NCBI RefSeq assembly: GCF_016925615.1
Contig: NZ_CP070499.1
Location: 4,898,001-4,962,000, forward strand
Origin: Natronosporangium hydrolyticum
GTDB lineage: Bacteria; Actinomycetota; Actinomycetes; Mycobacteriales; Micromonosporaceae
Reading direction: 5' to 3'
DNA length: 64,000 bases
Of the stretch, positions 24,866-33,702 are shown one piece after another. The translations under genes and the position numbers were made by a program. The first letter of the stretch is position 1; each line of letters starts with the position of its first letter. Below the pieces are notes generated by a model. It was not told where the DNA came from, did no database searches, and was given only the letters and a program-made list of their open reading frames with translations.

Positions 24866-26368
24866 CTAGACGTGACCAGTTGAGGTTCGGTACTTCAGCG
24901 GAATCTGGGGAACTAGGTGAGCGACCGCCGGAGCAGTACAGTCGAGGTCTCCCTCAACCTGGAGTTGTCCGTCGACATGCAGCAAGGACGAGCTGACACC
25001 ACCTCTGATTGCGACGTCTCCAGCAACGACGACCAAGCCCTCCGCTAGTCCCTCGGGCAGCGACGAAGCCGCACGGTAGGGTGCCGGAAGTGTGGGCTGT
25101 ACGCTCTCTGGGGACAGCTCATGGTCACCTAGCCGGGCAGGCTCCCCGTTGTCGTAGCCGACGGTAACAACGGGCTGGTCGCTTGATGCATCACAAAGCA
25201 GCGCCGCGTTTCGTGCAGTACCACCGACGCGCAGAGTACTGCCAGCTTTGATGATGAGGCCATCGTCGTGACCGGCCACATCTTCGGTGACCGTAATCTC
25301 CTCGGCGGACAGCATGCCGCAGCCTTGTACCGAACCGAGGCGGAGGTAGACAGCCAATACCCGCAACTGCCCGGTGCAGTCGTCGGTGATGGCGACAGAG
25401 TTCGCCGCATCGACTGTCAGACTCTCGTTGACTGTTCGGAACGCAATGTCACCGATCGGACCGGTGAACTGGCACGCGGTCGCGGTGCGCTTGACATCGA
25501 CTGCAAGTCGTGTGGCACTGCCTCCTTGTGATCCCGGGGTTCCAGTCGCTGCGACGTGCACGTTCGTAAGGTTTGTAGCGGAAAGGGACTGGGTGAGGTG
25601 CAGTTCCGCGAGTGTAGGGCCGATTCCCCTTACCTCCCCAGTGGCGGTGAGACATCGAGCTGTCAGTGCATTGCGGATCTCCACAGCCGGACCGAAGGGC
25701 TTCCGTTGTCGCTTGGCCCGTGCGCTCTGCGGTGGAGGGTGAACCTCGACCTGTTCAGCCTGGACGGACTCGGCAATCAGATGTGTACAGGTCAGCTTGC
25801 CGGTGATCACGAGATTCTTGATCGACGCCATCTTGGCGTGCAGGCTGCCACCGAAGTCGAGCTGATCTAATTCAATGTCCTCCAGCTGTACCGCTCCTGA
25901 ACCCCGTAGCGAAGTAAGCCGCGCGTTTCCGCTGATGGTTATCATGGCTGCCGGATCCACTGCTTCCGTCCATGCCTGGTAGGTGACGGGATGGTCGGCT
26001 TCGGCCACACTGGCGACAGCATAGCTACCCGGGGACAGGAACTGTAGCCTGCTGCCGTTCTGGCGGAGATTGAGGCGCACGTGACGATTGGTCGCGGGCG
26101 TTGGTTCCGAAACCCGCACCGATCGTAAGCCCTGTTCAATCGTCACCGCGTGACGGCCGCACCTCCGCAAGTGCCACCCGACGCGTGCGCCAGGTCGGGC
26201 AGCGCCTATCACCACGGGACCTTCTCGACCGGGATCGGCAATCTCGATAGCCCATCCGTCGGGCATCTCGTCGAACTCAACCCGGTCGATGTTGACCTGA
26301 CGTAGGCCAACGAGTACCCGGCCGGCCTCCGTCACACGCGCGAGGGGCCTGATCTTGATAGGAACCAC
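24866..26368 (-). CDS. Hypothetical protein, probable repetitive beta-fold
   Basis: This 500-residue protein is rich in Val, Ala, Thr and Gly with short alternating strands across most of its length, for example ITISGNARLTSLRGSGAVQL, GSLHAKMASIKNLVITGKL and VVAGDVAIRGGVSSSLLHVD. This pattern suits a beta-solenoid or bactofilin-like fold, and the last part alternates v-x-G-d-v as in polymer-forming proteins. There is no signal peptide or membrane helix. GC content is lower than in the core genes, pointing to acquired DNA. No family is recognised; a structural or adhesion role is speculation. Confidence 0.55.
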   Translation of the reverse strand: MVPIKIRPLARVTEAGRVLVGLRQVNIDRVEFDEMPDGWAIEIADPGREGPVVIGAARPGARVGWHLRRCGRHAVTIEQGLRSVRVSEPTPATNRHVRLNLRQNGSRLQFLSPGSYAVASVAEADHPVTYQAWTEAVDPAAMITISGNARLTSLRGSGAVQLEDIELDQLDFGGSLHAKMASIKNLVITGKLTCTHLIAESVQAEQVEVHPPPQSARAKRQRKPFGPAVEIRNALTARCLTATGEVRGIGPTLAELHLTQSLSATNLTNVHVAATGTPGSQGGSATRLAVDVKRTATACQFTGPIGDIAFRTVNESLTVDAANSVAITDDCTGQLRVLAVYLRLGSVQGCGMLSAEEITVTEDVAGHDDGLIIKAGSTLRVGGTARNAALLCDASSDQPVVTVGYDNGEPARLGDHELSPESVQPTLPAPYRAASSLPEGLAEGLVVVAGDVAIRGGVSSSLLHVDGQLQVEGDLDCTAPAVAHLVPQIPLKYRTSTGHV

Positions 26369-26935
26369 TCGAGAAGCTCAGTCACCAAACCTGGTCTCCA
26401 ACCCAGCGGAAGCGTCCGGCACTTCAAGCGGCAAGCTCTTACGCTACTCGCGAAGTACGACACCCGGCCAGCCAGGTGATTGGACTGGTCGGTAGGTGTC
26501 GCTGCCGGACCTATACTCACATGTGCCACACCTCGGCGGCGTCCTTGGCTTTGGGCAATTGAAGCGGCGCCTTCTCCAAGGTCACCTCTCGTGAGCTGCG
26601 GGAGAGCACAATCTGGAGGTCAAGGGAGATGAATGCCCACACCCGATGGTGGTCGAGACGAGATGGCAAAGGACCTCGCAGCCCGAACGGTCGAAGGAGC
26701 ACCCTAGATGCAGTGCCCCGGCGAGGTCGCGTTATGTCCCAGTTAGACGTATATGGGTCGGACTCGTCCCGTTACGGCGGTTAGAGCAGAGCAGGCACGA
26801 CTCCGATGATCATTTGGGTGTCGAGACCAACTGATCATGAAGGCAGACCGCGTCTGCCCTCGTATCCTCTCCCGTGGTGCGCATCGGCGCGCGCCGGGTC
26901 GCTGCCGACGCTGATCGCGTTGAGAACTGCCCGGG
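26369..26935. other. Intergenic region, no supported gene
   Basis: No frame has convincing coding character. Moderate GC and several hairpin-prone short repeats are present, but no RNA family or IS end is recognised. It precedes a degenerate ISAs1 copy and may hold the promoter of the minus-strand 500-residue gene. Confidence 0.4.
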
Positions 26936-27791
26936 GTGCTGACACACCTGGCTGCGGTGTCTGACCCTCGGAGCCGTCGCGGCCGGCGCCACCGGCTGGT
27001 CGGAGTGCTGGGTGTGGCGGTGTGCGCGGTGCTGGCCGCGGTCGGGCTTCGACCTAATCCGATCACCGGGGTGGTGCGCGCGCCGGGCGAGTCGACTGTG
27101 CGGCGCGTGCTCATCGGTATCGACGCCGACGTTTTGGACGCGGCGATCGGCGACGGGCTGCAGGAACTCTCGCCGCCCCGCCGGCACCGGTGATCGAATC
27201 GCCCACACCACGAACGCCGTGGCGGGCGGTGGCGTTGGACGGCAAGACGTTGCGCGGCACGGGAGTATCTGGTGAGCAGGTGCATCTGCTGGCGGTGATG
27301 GACCCCAACCTGTATCAGCAGCTCAAAGCTCTACCCTCGTGACAGGTGCCGATCGGCGACCACACCCGCGGCCGGGGCCACGGCCGCGACTAGATCCGAC
27401 GTCTGCAGGTGGTCACCACCGCCGGGCTGCGGTCCCCGCACACGGTGCAGGCGTTAAAGATCACCCGATGCACCGAACCTACCGGCGCAGCCGCTAACGC
27501 ACCATGACCGCCTATGCCATCACTAACTTGTCCGCCTACCAGGCAAGCCCAGCCCACCTGGCCGAACTACTTCCGGGGCCACGGCGCATCGAGGCCCTGC
27601 ACCACATCCGGGACGTCACCTACGGCGAGGACGCCTCCCTGGTCCGCACCGGCAACGGACCGCGGGCCATGGCCAGCCTACGCAACCTGGCAATCGCCAT
27701 CCTCCGAGTACGGGGCGCCACGAACATCGCGAATGCCTCAGGGCACAACACGCGCAGCCCTTTCCGACCCCTGCAGATTCGGCATCGTTAA
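26936..27791 (+). pseudogene. ISAs1-family transposase, degenerate copy
   Basis: The plus strand still shows the family order in several frames: VSDPRSRRGRRHRLVGVLGV, then VALDGKTLRGTG, then GRGHGRD with a stop, and at the end [20 protein letters not shown] and [20 protein letters not shown]. At least two stop codons and two frame changes interrupt it, and the segment between the first and second catalytic residues is deleted. It is the most decayed of the four ISAs1-type copies and so probably the oldest. Confidence 0.82.
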
Positions 27792-27916
27792 CTCTTGAAC
27801 CGACAAACCGCGATCTTGCCAAGGTCCCTGCGAGGACACGCGTATGCGGTGCACCCCCCCGACTCGGGACGCACGGACGGATGGCGGACGAAGTAGACGC
27901 GGATGGATTGGAGTTC

Positions 27917-28016
27917 GCGGGTTTCCGGAGCTAGACCGGCTGCCGGGCCAGCCGCCGTAGCGCGCTGTAAAACCGTCGCGAAAGCTACACTGGTTCGAAT
28001 CCAGTACCCGCCACCA
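27917..28016 (+). other. tRNA-Tyr relic, probable attachment site
   Basis: The 3' part is a good tRNA end. ctgtaaa (GTA anticodon loop, 27965-27971) leads to a T arm actggttcgaatccagt (27989-28005), acceptor strand acccgcc (28006-28012), A, and an encoded CCA. The 5' side begins gcgggtttccggagc, like an actinobacterial tRNA-Tyr, but the anticodon stem does not pair. A hairpin insertion (cggctg/cagccg) lengthens the whole to 100 nt. It is best seen as a broken tRNA-Tyr or an att copy left by an integrative element. A tyrosine-recombinase remnant lies 138 bp away. Confidence 0.6.
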
Positions 28017-28026
28017 CCAGCGAGAA

Positions 28027-28063
28027 CCAGCCCCTGACCAGGTGAAACCTGACCAGGGGCTGT
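28027..28063 (+). terminator. Hairpin terminator after the tRNA relic
   Basis: cagcccctgaccagg and cctgaccaggggctg flank a tgaaa loop, giving a 15-bp arm with two mismatched positions. No U tract follows, as is usual for actinomycetes. Its place just behind a tRNA 3' end fits a native tRNA terminator carried over with the relic. Confidence 0.6.
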
Positions 28064-28153
28064 CGCACTTCGGTCCGGCTATCACCGGCCAGCGGCGGCC
28101 CGATCCGGACGTCTGTGGAACATCCGTGGAACGAACTTCATCGGCAGGTGTCG

Positions 28154-28351
28154 CTAAGACTCCACATCCGGTCGCAGCGCTTCAGCGATCCGTCGCCGCG
28201 CAACCCGGTCCCGACCGACCACGCACCGGCCGTACACCCTGAGGAGTACGTTCACGCTGTTGCCGGCCCTTTCGGCGACCTGCGTGGGGTCTACCCCTGC
28301 GTTCGGCCAGCTCGACACCGCCGCATGCCGAAGGTCATACGGCTGCGCCCG
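28154..28351 (-). pseudogene. Tyrosine recombinase (phage-type integrase), C-terminal fragment
   Basis: The minus strand encodes YDLRHAAVSSWPNAGVDPTQ then VAERAGNSVNVLLRVYGRC. The catalytic box-II Arg (DLRHA) is present, AGNSV replaces the expected AGH-type histidine, and YGR places the probable catalytic Tyr. About 60 of some 400 residues are left. The same frame runs upstream into an unrelated conserved gene, so a recombination has fused the two. The neighbouring tRNA relic suggests it belonged to an element integrated at tRNA-Tyr. Confidence 0.7.
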
Positions 28352-28668
28352 TACGACGAGTCGGGCAGGAGCAGCTCGAAGGCCGGCCCCAGGGCGGGAG
28401 AGCTGCCAACCGGCGGCCAGGGCCTGGCGGCCCCCGAGAGTCACAGTGCCGGGTAACACCGGCTGGCTCGGTGATCCGAGCCAGTTGCCAGGATGAGCGC
28501 AAGGCAACGACGCGACCATCAGGCGCCTGGCTGCTCCTGATGCTCGGCAGCGAAGGTCAGCGGCGACCAGCCGAGGGCTTGACAGTAGGTGGGTCTGCGC
28601 CGGACCGACCAGCGGTAGGTCACGCCATCTTCCGTGATCTTCCGCGAACCCTTCATTGGCAACGTCAT
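28352..28668 (-). pseudogene. Conserved actinobacterial hypothetical gene, frameshifted and fused to integrase remnant
   Basis: From the ATG at 28668 the protein reads MKGSRKITEDGVTYRWSVRR and TYCQALGWSPLTFAAE, then meets a stop at 28519. The next frame continues SLPCAHPGNWLGSPSQPVLP and RQALAAGWQLSRPGAGL. I recall these as consecutive parts of one small actinomycete protein of unknown role, so one indel near 28520 has split it. Its end runs directly into integrase sequence, which marks a recombination point. Confidence 0.6.
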
Positions 28669-28824
28669 TCGCACCCCCGTCGGTCTCGCCATCCCGCGGC
28701 GGGCACCGTAGCGAGAATCCCGTAGCGCCGCTATCGATAACGTAGCCCGCTGCTCAACGAATCCGGATCTGCCGCTGACAACGCGCAGCAGACCCGGGGC
28801 CGCGGCTACGCGTACGCTGGCTTG

Positions 28825-29217
28825 GTGCAGCTCGACTTCGTTACCGTGATCGTCGACGAGTACGACCCTGCAATCACGTTCTTCACCAGCATCCTCGGCT
28901 TCGACCTCGTCGAGGACTCGCCAGCTCTCACCAACGACGGACACCCCAAGCGGTGGGTCGTCGTCCGCCCCCCGGGCGCACAGACTGGGCTTCTACTCGC
29001 CCGCGCAGACGGAGAACGACAAGGTGCCGCGGTAGGTGACCAGGCAGCCGGCCGAGTCGGATTCTTCCTCCGTGTCGAGGATTTCGGCAGCACGTTTCGG
29101 CGCATGACGGACGCTGGTGTCACCTTCGTTCGGGAACCGCGCACCGAACCCTACGGTCGGGTCGCGGTATTCCTCGACATCGTCGGCAACCGGTGGGACC
29201 TCCTCGGCGACCGCTGA
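28825..29217 (+). CDS. VOC-family (glyoxalase/bleomycin resistance) protein
   Basis: This 130-residue protein has the two-module beta-alpha-beta-beta-beta layout of the vicinal-oxygen-chelate superfamily. Opening LDFVTVIVDEYDPAITFFT is followed by LGFDLVED, a middle RWVVVRPPG, a second module VGFFLRVEDFGSTFRRM, and the closing VAVFLDIVGNRWDLLG, where the Asp/Asn replaces the usual metal Glu. VOC proteins act as dioxygenases, isomerases or antibiotic-binding proteins; the metal site here is uncertain. The GTG at 28825 is chosen over a TTG just before it. It stands alone among mobile DNA. Confidence 0.8.
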   Translation: MQLDFVTVIVDEYDPAITFFTSILGFDLVEDSPALTNDGHPKRWVVVRPPGAQTGLLLARADGERQGAAVGDQAAGRVGFFLRVEDFGSTFRRMTDAGVTFVREPRTEPYGRVAVFLDIVGNRWDLLGDR

Positions 29218-29439
29218 AGCCGCGGCCGGATCCAAGTTCGGGCGTCCTCATCTGCCGCCGATAGCGCGGAGGCCGATGCGCCGATCTGGGCGGTGTCGCG
29301 TGGCCAAGAGCGAGCCGCCCAGTGGACGGGCTGCGGCGGCCATCTGGCGGTTCGATGTCGGCTGTCCAGGACTCGGCAGGTACAGCTGAGGGACCCGAGA
29401 GGTGAGACGCCTCCGGCCACCCGACCAATGTGCGCAATC

Positions 29440-29477
29440 AGGCGGTCCATGAGGTGCCCAAAGGCGCCTCATGGACC
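29440..29477 (+). terminator. Long hairpin split by an IS4-type insertion
   Basis: The arm aggcggtccatgaggtgcc (29440-29458), a caaa loop and ggcgcctcatggacc (29463-29477) pair; the last bases of the second arm (gcct, 31033-31036) lie beyond the IS. Without the IS it would be a 19-bp arm with a single G-U pair. It is probably a transcription terminator of the preceding VOC gene or of a convergent pair, and was the insertion target. Confidence 0.65.
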
Positions 29478-31020
29478 AATGCCGTTAAGGTAGGGCGTCT
29501 GGGCAGGCCAGGATGGGTGTGGGTGGTCCGGCATGTCGGATGATCTTGTCGGTGGGTCGCTTGACGCGGTAGGAGTTGTGGCGGGCGCGTTTCACCGCGC
29601 GGGGGCAGGTACGTTGACGCCGTCGTGGGTTGAGATGCCGCAGGATTTCCTGTGTGGACTCGGCGATCGCTTCGGTGAGGTGTTCAGGGGGAAATAGCCG
29701 CCTGGTCGGTGACCTGGCGGCGGACCACACGAAGGCCACGTATGAACGATGTCCGGTCGGGGTCGTAGCCAGCCTCGTCGGCGGCGTCGACCAGTAGGGC
29801 GCGGATGCCGTAGTGTGCCAGCAGCAGGCCCCACAGCTCCTGCTCGACCAACTCGGGGGTCTTCGACCGCAACACTTGGCCACGGCCCCGCAGGTCGGTC
29901 TTGACCTCGTCGATAGCCGATTCCTCTTCCCAGCGCTGGTGGTAGGCGCCGGCCAGCTCGCCAGCGTCGACCTGCCGCGGATCCAGCATGGTGGTGACCA
30001 CGGCGATCAGCTCACCGCCGGGGTTACGGTCGGGCACGGTGTACTCGACCACCCGCACCAGGCGGGCCAGTTCGGCAGGCACCTCGGCGCCGGTTTTGGC
30101 CGCCGCGGCCAGCCGGGCACGCCGGTCGGCGTCCAGCCCGGGCCGGTAGATCAGGGCCAGGTAGGAGCCGTCGGCCAGCCACCGCAGGTGCCCGATCGAC
30201 ACCGACGCGCCGATGCGCCAGAGCAGGTCAGCACCCGTATCGGCGAAGCTGTTGAACAACTCCCAGGAGTACAAGCCGGCATCGGCGGTGACCAGCATGT
30301 CCGGCTCGATCTTGTCGACCAGTTCGGCGGCCAGGGTTCGTTCCCCGGCGCGGGCCGCGCCGGGCACCGCGGCCACGATCGCCCGGGTGCCGCACTCGGC
30401 CAGGGCCATCACCTGCAGTTTCGGGAACGCCGAAGCCTTCGGACCCGACCCGATCCGCCCGAAATGTTCCACGTTGGCGTCGCTGTCGGGCACGTCGAAG
30501 CTGGTGCCGTCGATAGCCATCAGCCGGCGCCTTGCCAGCCACGCCCCCTTCGTACCAGTGGTGGCGATCGGCACCGCTGCCCGGTCGAACAGTTCCTTGA
30601 CCGGTGCCGCACCCAGCCGTTTACGGGCCTGGCAGATCGCCGAGGCGGTGGGCACCTGCCAGTCATCGACCCACGAACCGAGCTTACGAAGGTTCCCCAC
30701 CAGCCGCCGCATCACTTCCTCATAGGACTCGTTTGAGTACAGGCCCAAGGCGATCGCGTAGCGGATCATCACATGAGCAGGAAGCAGCCGGCGGCGTTTC
30801 TCCCGTACACCGGTGTCGTTGATGACTTCCTCGATCAGGTCCCGGCCGAACCTCGCCGACAGCACACCCAGCCCGATGTGGTCGGTCAGCCGGTCACCCG
30901 AAACCTGCTCATCTTCCTGCCCCTGCGGCACCGCCATGACCGGGAACGGTAACCCACCCGCCGGCGCAACGCTCACCCCACCGCGCTGACCTCGAAAAAC
31001 GCCCCTACCTTAACGGCATT
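29478..31020 (-). mobile_element. IS4-family insertion sequence with 12-bp target duplication
   Basis: Ends aatgccgttaaggtaggg (29478 on) and, read inward from 31020, aatgccgttaaggtaggg are perfect 18-bp inverted repeats. The 12-mer gcctcatggacc occurs directly on both sides (29466-29477 and 31021-31032), a clear target duplication within the IS4 range of 8-12 bp. Such a clean duplication indicates a recent insertion. Confidence 0.92.
29485..30976 (-). pseudogene. IS4-family transposase, frameshifted near the C-terminus
   Basis: The main frame (30976 or ATG 30937 down to 29684) has an N-terminal helical domain (RLTDHIGLGVLSARFGRDLI). The DDE core follows: MAIDGTSFDVPD, ADAGLYSWELF and YHQRWEEESAIDEVKTDLRG, the YREK-like box with the catalytic Glu. 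The last part, PPEHLTEAIAESTQEIL and CPRAVKRARHNSYRVKR, lies in another frame from about 29700. A single extra base in the run attt-ccccc at 29690-29700 would explain it. The core is complete, so partial activity is conceivable. Confidence 0.85.
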
Positions 31021-31070
31021 GCCTCATGGACCGCCTTAGCTATCGATCTAGCGGGCCCATCCCACCACGG

Positions 31071-31178
31071 CTAGCTGCGCTGTTTCTTTATCACGTAGAT
31101 CAAACCGACGACAAGAGCAACGATCGCAAGCGTTACGATCGCGAGAGAGATGATGAACGAGATAGCCGCTGCAGACAT
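31071..31178 (-). CDS. Small membrane peptide (35 residues)
   Basis: The ATG at 31178 opens a 35-codon frame ending in TAG. The product is MSAAAISFIISLAIVTLAIV followed by ALVVGLIYVIKKQRS: a single transmembrane helix with a basic cytoplasmic tail. It starts 9 bp behind the stop of the secreted-protein gene on the same strand, so the two are probably co-transcribed. Length, composition and position suit a small membrane partner such as an immunity, export or toxin-like peptide, but no homology can be given. Confidence 0.6.
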   Translation of the reverse strand: MSAAAISFIISLAIVTLAIVALVVGLIYVIKKQRS

Positions 31179-31187
31179 AACGATCAC

Positions 31188-31916
31188 TTAATTGTTAGTC
31201 GTCCAGGCGTGGGTCATGCTCACATTGGCCTGCATCCATGCAGTCCATCCGACAGGAAAGCCTTCGAATGCCAACGAGACATCCGCCGAATACCTTACCT
31301 GGGTCGGACTCCACTGCTCAAGTCGGTGCGAGGAGAGTGCGCCACCGATCACACGGTGGTGGTGTCCCCAGTAACGCGTAATCTGGGCACCCTGCAAGTA
31401 TACCCGCTGAAAGTCCATGTAGAAGCCCATCATGATCACACCCAGGTCGACCCGTGCTAGGCATTGGTCGTAGTAATCGATGCTCGGAGTACTCCGAAGG
31501 GTGCATCCGCTAACCGATTGCGGTGTGGCATGACCAGAGGTAGCCGAAACTTCGGGGTGCAGATCGGGAACGACGGATACTGCGATCGATCCGTCTTCGT
31601 AAGTACTAATGTCGACAACCTGGTTCTCCTGGCGCTGGATCTCCGTGCTCACCGGGGAAGCCCCGGTAAGGGAGTCCCATGCCTCGCCGGCCTCAAGACT
31701 TTCGATCAGCGTATCGGCGGTACCCGGGTCTACGCCGTACTGAGCGAAAAAGTCATGCAGCTGCTGGCGGTCACTTTGGTCTAGTCCGATCTGCGGGGTT
31801 TCGGCCGACGCAGGGCTGGGCGCAACGATGGTGATCGCGAGAGTAGCAGCAAGAACTGTTCCGAGAAACTTGCAGGCATTCCGGATTCGATCTGATCCTG
31901 ACAACGAGCGAGCCAT
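31188..31916 (-). CDS. Secreted hypothetical protein
   Basis: This 242-residue protein has a typical Sec signal. Basic start SDRIRNACKF precedes a hydrophobic core LGTVLAATLAITIVA and the cleavage site ASA|ET at about residue 38. The mature part begins with a helical segment (DRQQLHDFFAQYGVD) and ends beta-rich with many aromatic residues (GFPVGWTAWMQANVSMTHAW). Two cysteines (SGCTL, DQCLA) could form a disulfide. GC content is low for the genome. A 35-residue membrane peptide follows directly. Its upstream DNA resembles that of the secreted-repeat gene at 32865-33413. Function unknown. Confidence 0.72.
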   Translation of the reverse strand: MARSLSGSDRIRNACKFLGTVLAATLAITIVAPSPASAETPQIGLDQSDRQQLHDFFAQYGVDPGTADTLIESLEAGEAWDSLTGASPVSTEIQRQENQVVDISTYEDGSIAVSVVPDLHPEVSATSGHATPQSVSGCTLRSTPSIDYYDQCLARVDLGVIMMGFYMDFQRVYLQGAQITRYWGHHHRVIGGALSSHRLEQWSPTQVRYSADVSLAFEGFPVGWTAWMQANVSMTHAWTTNN

Positions 31917-32060
31917 GCTAACTCCTTCTTCGCGTGCTCTAGGGGTGAAAGTAAGGCGAGATTCTTAATGGGGGTCGAACATTCCCGTAAGAGAGCTCGA
32001 AAAAATGCGCATTGCTGCCTCCAAGCCCGGTCTACACCGGTGTCGACTACTGGGTTTCGA

Positions 32061-32212
32061 CATGAAGCTACTCCACCAGCAGTTGCGAATCGCTGTACGA
32101 CGGCTGGCGTCAGCCCGCGCGGACTCCCTGCAAAGTTCCTGTTCAGAGGTGGCAATTTCTGGATCTGGCGCAGCACCGGCAGTTTTGGGGGCTTAAGGCA
32201 ACGGCTCGGTAT
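32061..32212. repeat. Upstream-region repeat, copy 1 (partner at 33549-33702)
   Basis: On the minus strand, cgccagcc-cgtacagcga-tcgcaac and, further along, gccgttgcc and aaactgccggt occur in the same order and spacing as in 33549-33702. Both copies lie about 145-295 bp upstream of a low-GC minus-strand gene for a secreted protein. They could be shared promoter DNA or the remains of a duplicated gene. Confidence 0.55.
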
Positions 32213-32394
32213 GACTTCGCCTGCAGGTGTGACGGTAGCTACGGGGTGGTGGAGGTCGCCTCCTAAGGCGGATCGCTCCGGATATCTCCGACATTTCTCG
32301 AGCAGCACCTGCTCGAACCAGGCGCCGGCGACTCCGACGATGACCGTCAGCCGCATGCGATTACGTACCCCGGAGCGCTTTTTCGGGGTGGCGG

Positions 32395-32763
32395 TGGGGT
32401 TCGACCTGGGTCAAGCTTCCGCCGGGACGGACCGAACCAGCTGTGGGGAACGACATAACCGAACACCCAACGCGCGAAGGCAAGCTCTACTGCCGCGTTG
32501 TGCTCGACGCCTATTCATGGCCATCCACGCGCGCAGCATTGCCGGCCATCCCGGCGGGGATCATTCACGGCGACCATGGCACGCAGTTCACCTCGTGGAA
32601 CTTCACCGAACGCGCCCGCAAGGCCTGCCTGGCTCCGTCGATGGGCAGCGTCGGCGACCCGTACGACAACGCTGTCGGCGAGGCGTGCTGGGGCCGCCCG
32701 CAGAGCGACGGCTCGACCGCCGCCGCTGGCGCACCCGCGACGAGCGGGTGCGCCAGCGCATGA
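32395..32763 (+). pseudogene. IS3-family OrfB, internally deleted fragment
   Basis: The plus strand encodes, with frame changes, the start of the integrase core (NDITEHPTREGKLYCRVVLD, AYSW). After an internal deletion it continues with IIHGDHGTQFTSWNFTERAR and APSMGSVGDPYDNAVGEACW. It belongs to the same IS3 branch as the fragments at 16139-16379 and 37478-37770. Several catalytic residues are lost and it is inactive. Confidence 0.8.
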
Positions 32764-32864
32764 CGGTGTGAGTATTCGGTCCGATCTGTCGGATAAGCGG
32801 GGCCCGGGTGACTGGTCGAGCGTCGCGACCGGTCACCCGGGCCTCAAGTGGAGCGGCCAGGAAT

Positions 32865-33413
32865 TCAGATCTGCTGGATGTACTGCGCCATCACACCGGG
32901 CATGCACGGGCTGCCGACCCTCGTCTGAGTGGCGACAAAGCCGGGAGGGACTTGACTGCAAATCCATATGTCACTACGAGGAGCTTCGATGTACTGCGCG
33001 ACCACATTCGCAACACACGGACTGCCGGTCCTCATCTGGGTAGCCACGTACCCAGCGGGGACCCCGTCGCAAATCCAAATGTCACCGCGAGGAGCTTCGA
33101 TGTACTGCGCGACCATATTCGCAACACAGGGACTGCCGGTCCTCATCTGGGTGGCCACGTACCCAGCGGGGACACTGTCGCAGATCCACACGTCGCCACG
33201 AATGGGCTCGATGTACTGACCCACAATGCCGCCGGCACACAGATCAAGACGCTGCGCCGTAGCCATGTAGCCGTCGGGGACAGCGCTACAGATCCATCCG
33301 GTCCATCCGCTGGCCTGTGCAGGCGCTGCCGTGGGCAGGATGGCGGCGACCGTCGCGCCGATCATGACAATTAACGCCGCAGCAGCTCTTGTGAGCAAAG
33401 AAAGGAACGACAT
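32865..33413 (-). CDS. Secreted protein with four Cys-pair repeats
   Basis: This 182-residue protein has a Sec signal (hydrophobic AAAALIVMIGATVAAILPTA, cleavage near AQA|SG at residue 34). The rest is four tandem repeats of about 36 residues. Each has the form WIC-xxVPxGYxAT-...-C-xxxVxxQYIE-xxRxD with two cysteines, so one disulfide per repeat is likely. Repeats 2 and 3 are nearly identical at the DNA level, which shows recent duplication. The last repeat ends in QYIQQI without a linker. The layout suggests a small secreted binding or cell-surface protein. No known family is recognised. Confidence 0.75.
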   Translation of the reverse strand: MSFLSLLTRAAAALIVMIGATVAAILPTAAPAQASGWTGWICSAVPDGYMATAQRLDLCAGGIVGQYIEPIRGDVWICDSVPAGYVATQMRTGSPCVANMVAQYIEAPRGDIWICDGVPAGYVATQMRTGSPCVANVVAQYIEAPRSDIWICSQVPPGFVATQTRVGSPCMPGVMAQYIQQI

Positions 33414-33548
33414 CGCTTCTCCGTATCACTCATGCAATCTGGATGAAACAAGGCCAACAAGGGTTTGCAACTGTGTGGAATGGTCCACCCATAGTTCCCG
33501 ATATCACCTCCACGGCCCGGACTCCGCCGGACTGCCTGCTGGTCTGAA

Positions 33549-33702
33549 ATCAAACTAGTCCGCAGCCGTTGCGAGTCGCTGTACGCTGGCTGGCGCCAGC
33601 GGGTAGGCATAGCCAGCGGAAGTTCCCAGCTCAGCGGGTCGGGTCCTGGCTCCCGCTGCGGGACCGGCAGTTTCGGCAATATTGGCAACGGCTCCGGCAA
33701 GT
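33549..33702. repeat. Upstream-region repeat, copy 2 (partner at 32061-32212)
   Basis: This copy lies upstream of the four-repeat secreted protein gene, on the side of the SARP-type regulator. Shared blocks with copy 1 are cgtacagcga, tcgcaac, aaactgccggt and gccgttgcc on the minus strand. Identity is partial (roughly 65-70 percent by eye). Confidence 0.55.

Noticed and set aside
27917-28016. Functional tRNA-Tyr gene
   Set aside because: The anticodon stem does not pair, the first acceptor pair is mismatched and an extra hairpin makes it about 12-15 nt too long.
29813-30736. 307-codon plus-strand frame opposite the IS4 transposase
   Set aside because: It is an antisense shadow of a well-supported transposase and has no ribosome site.
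32980-33230. CRISPR-like array at the regularly repeated segment
   Set aside because: The repeats are in-frame 36-residue protein repeats of a secreted protein, with no unique spacers.
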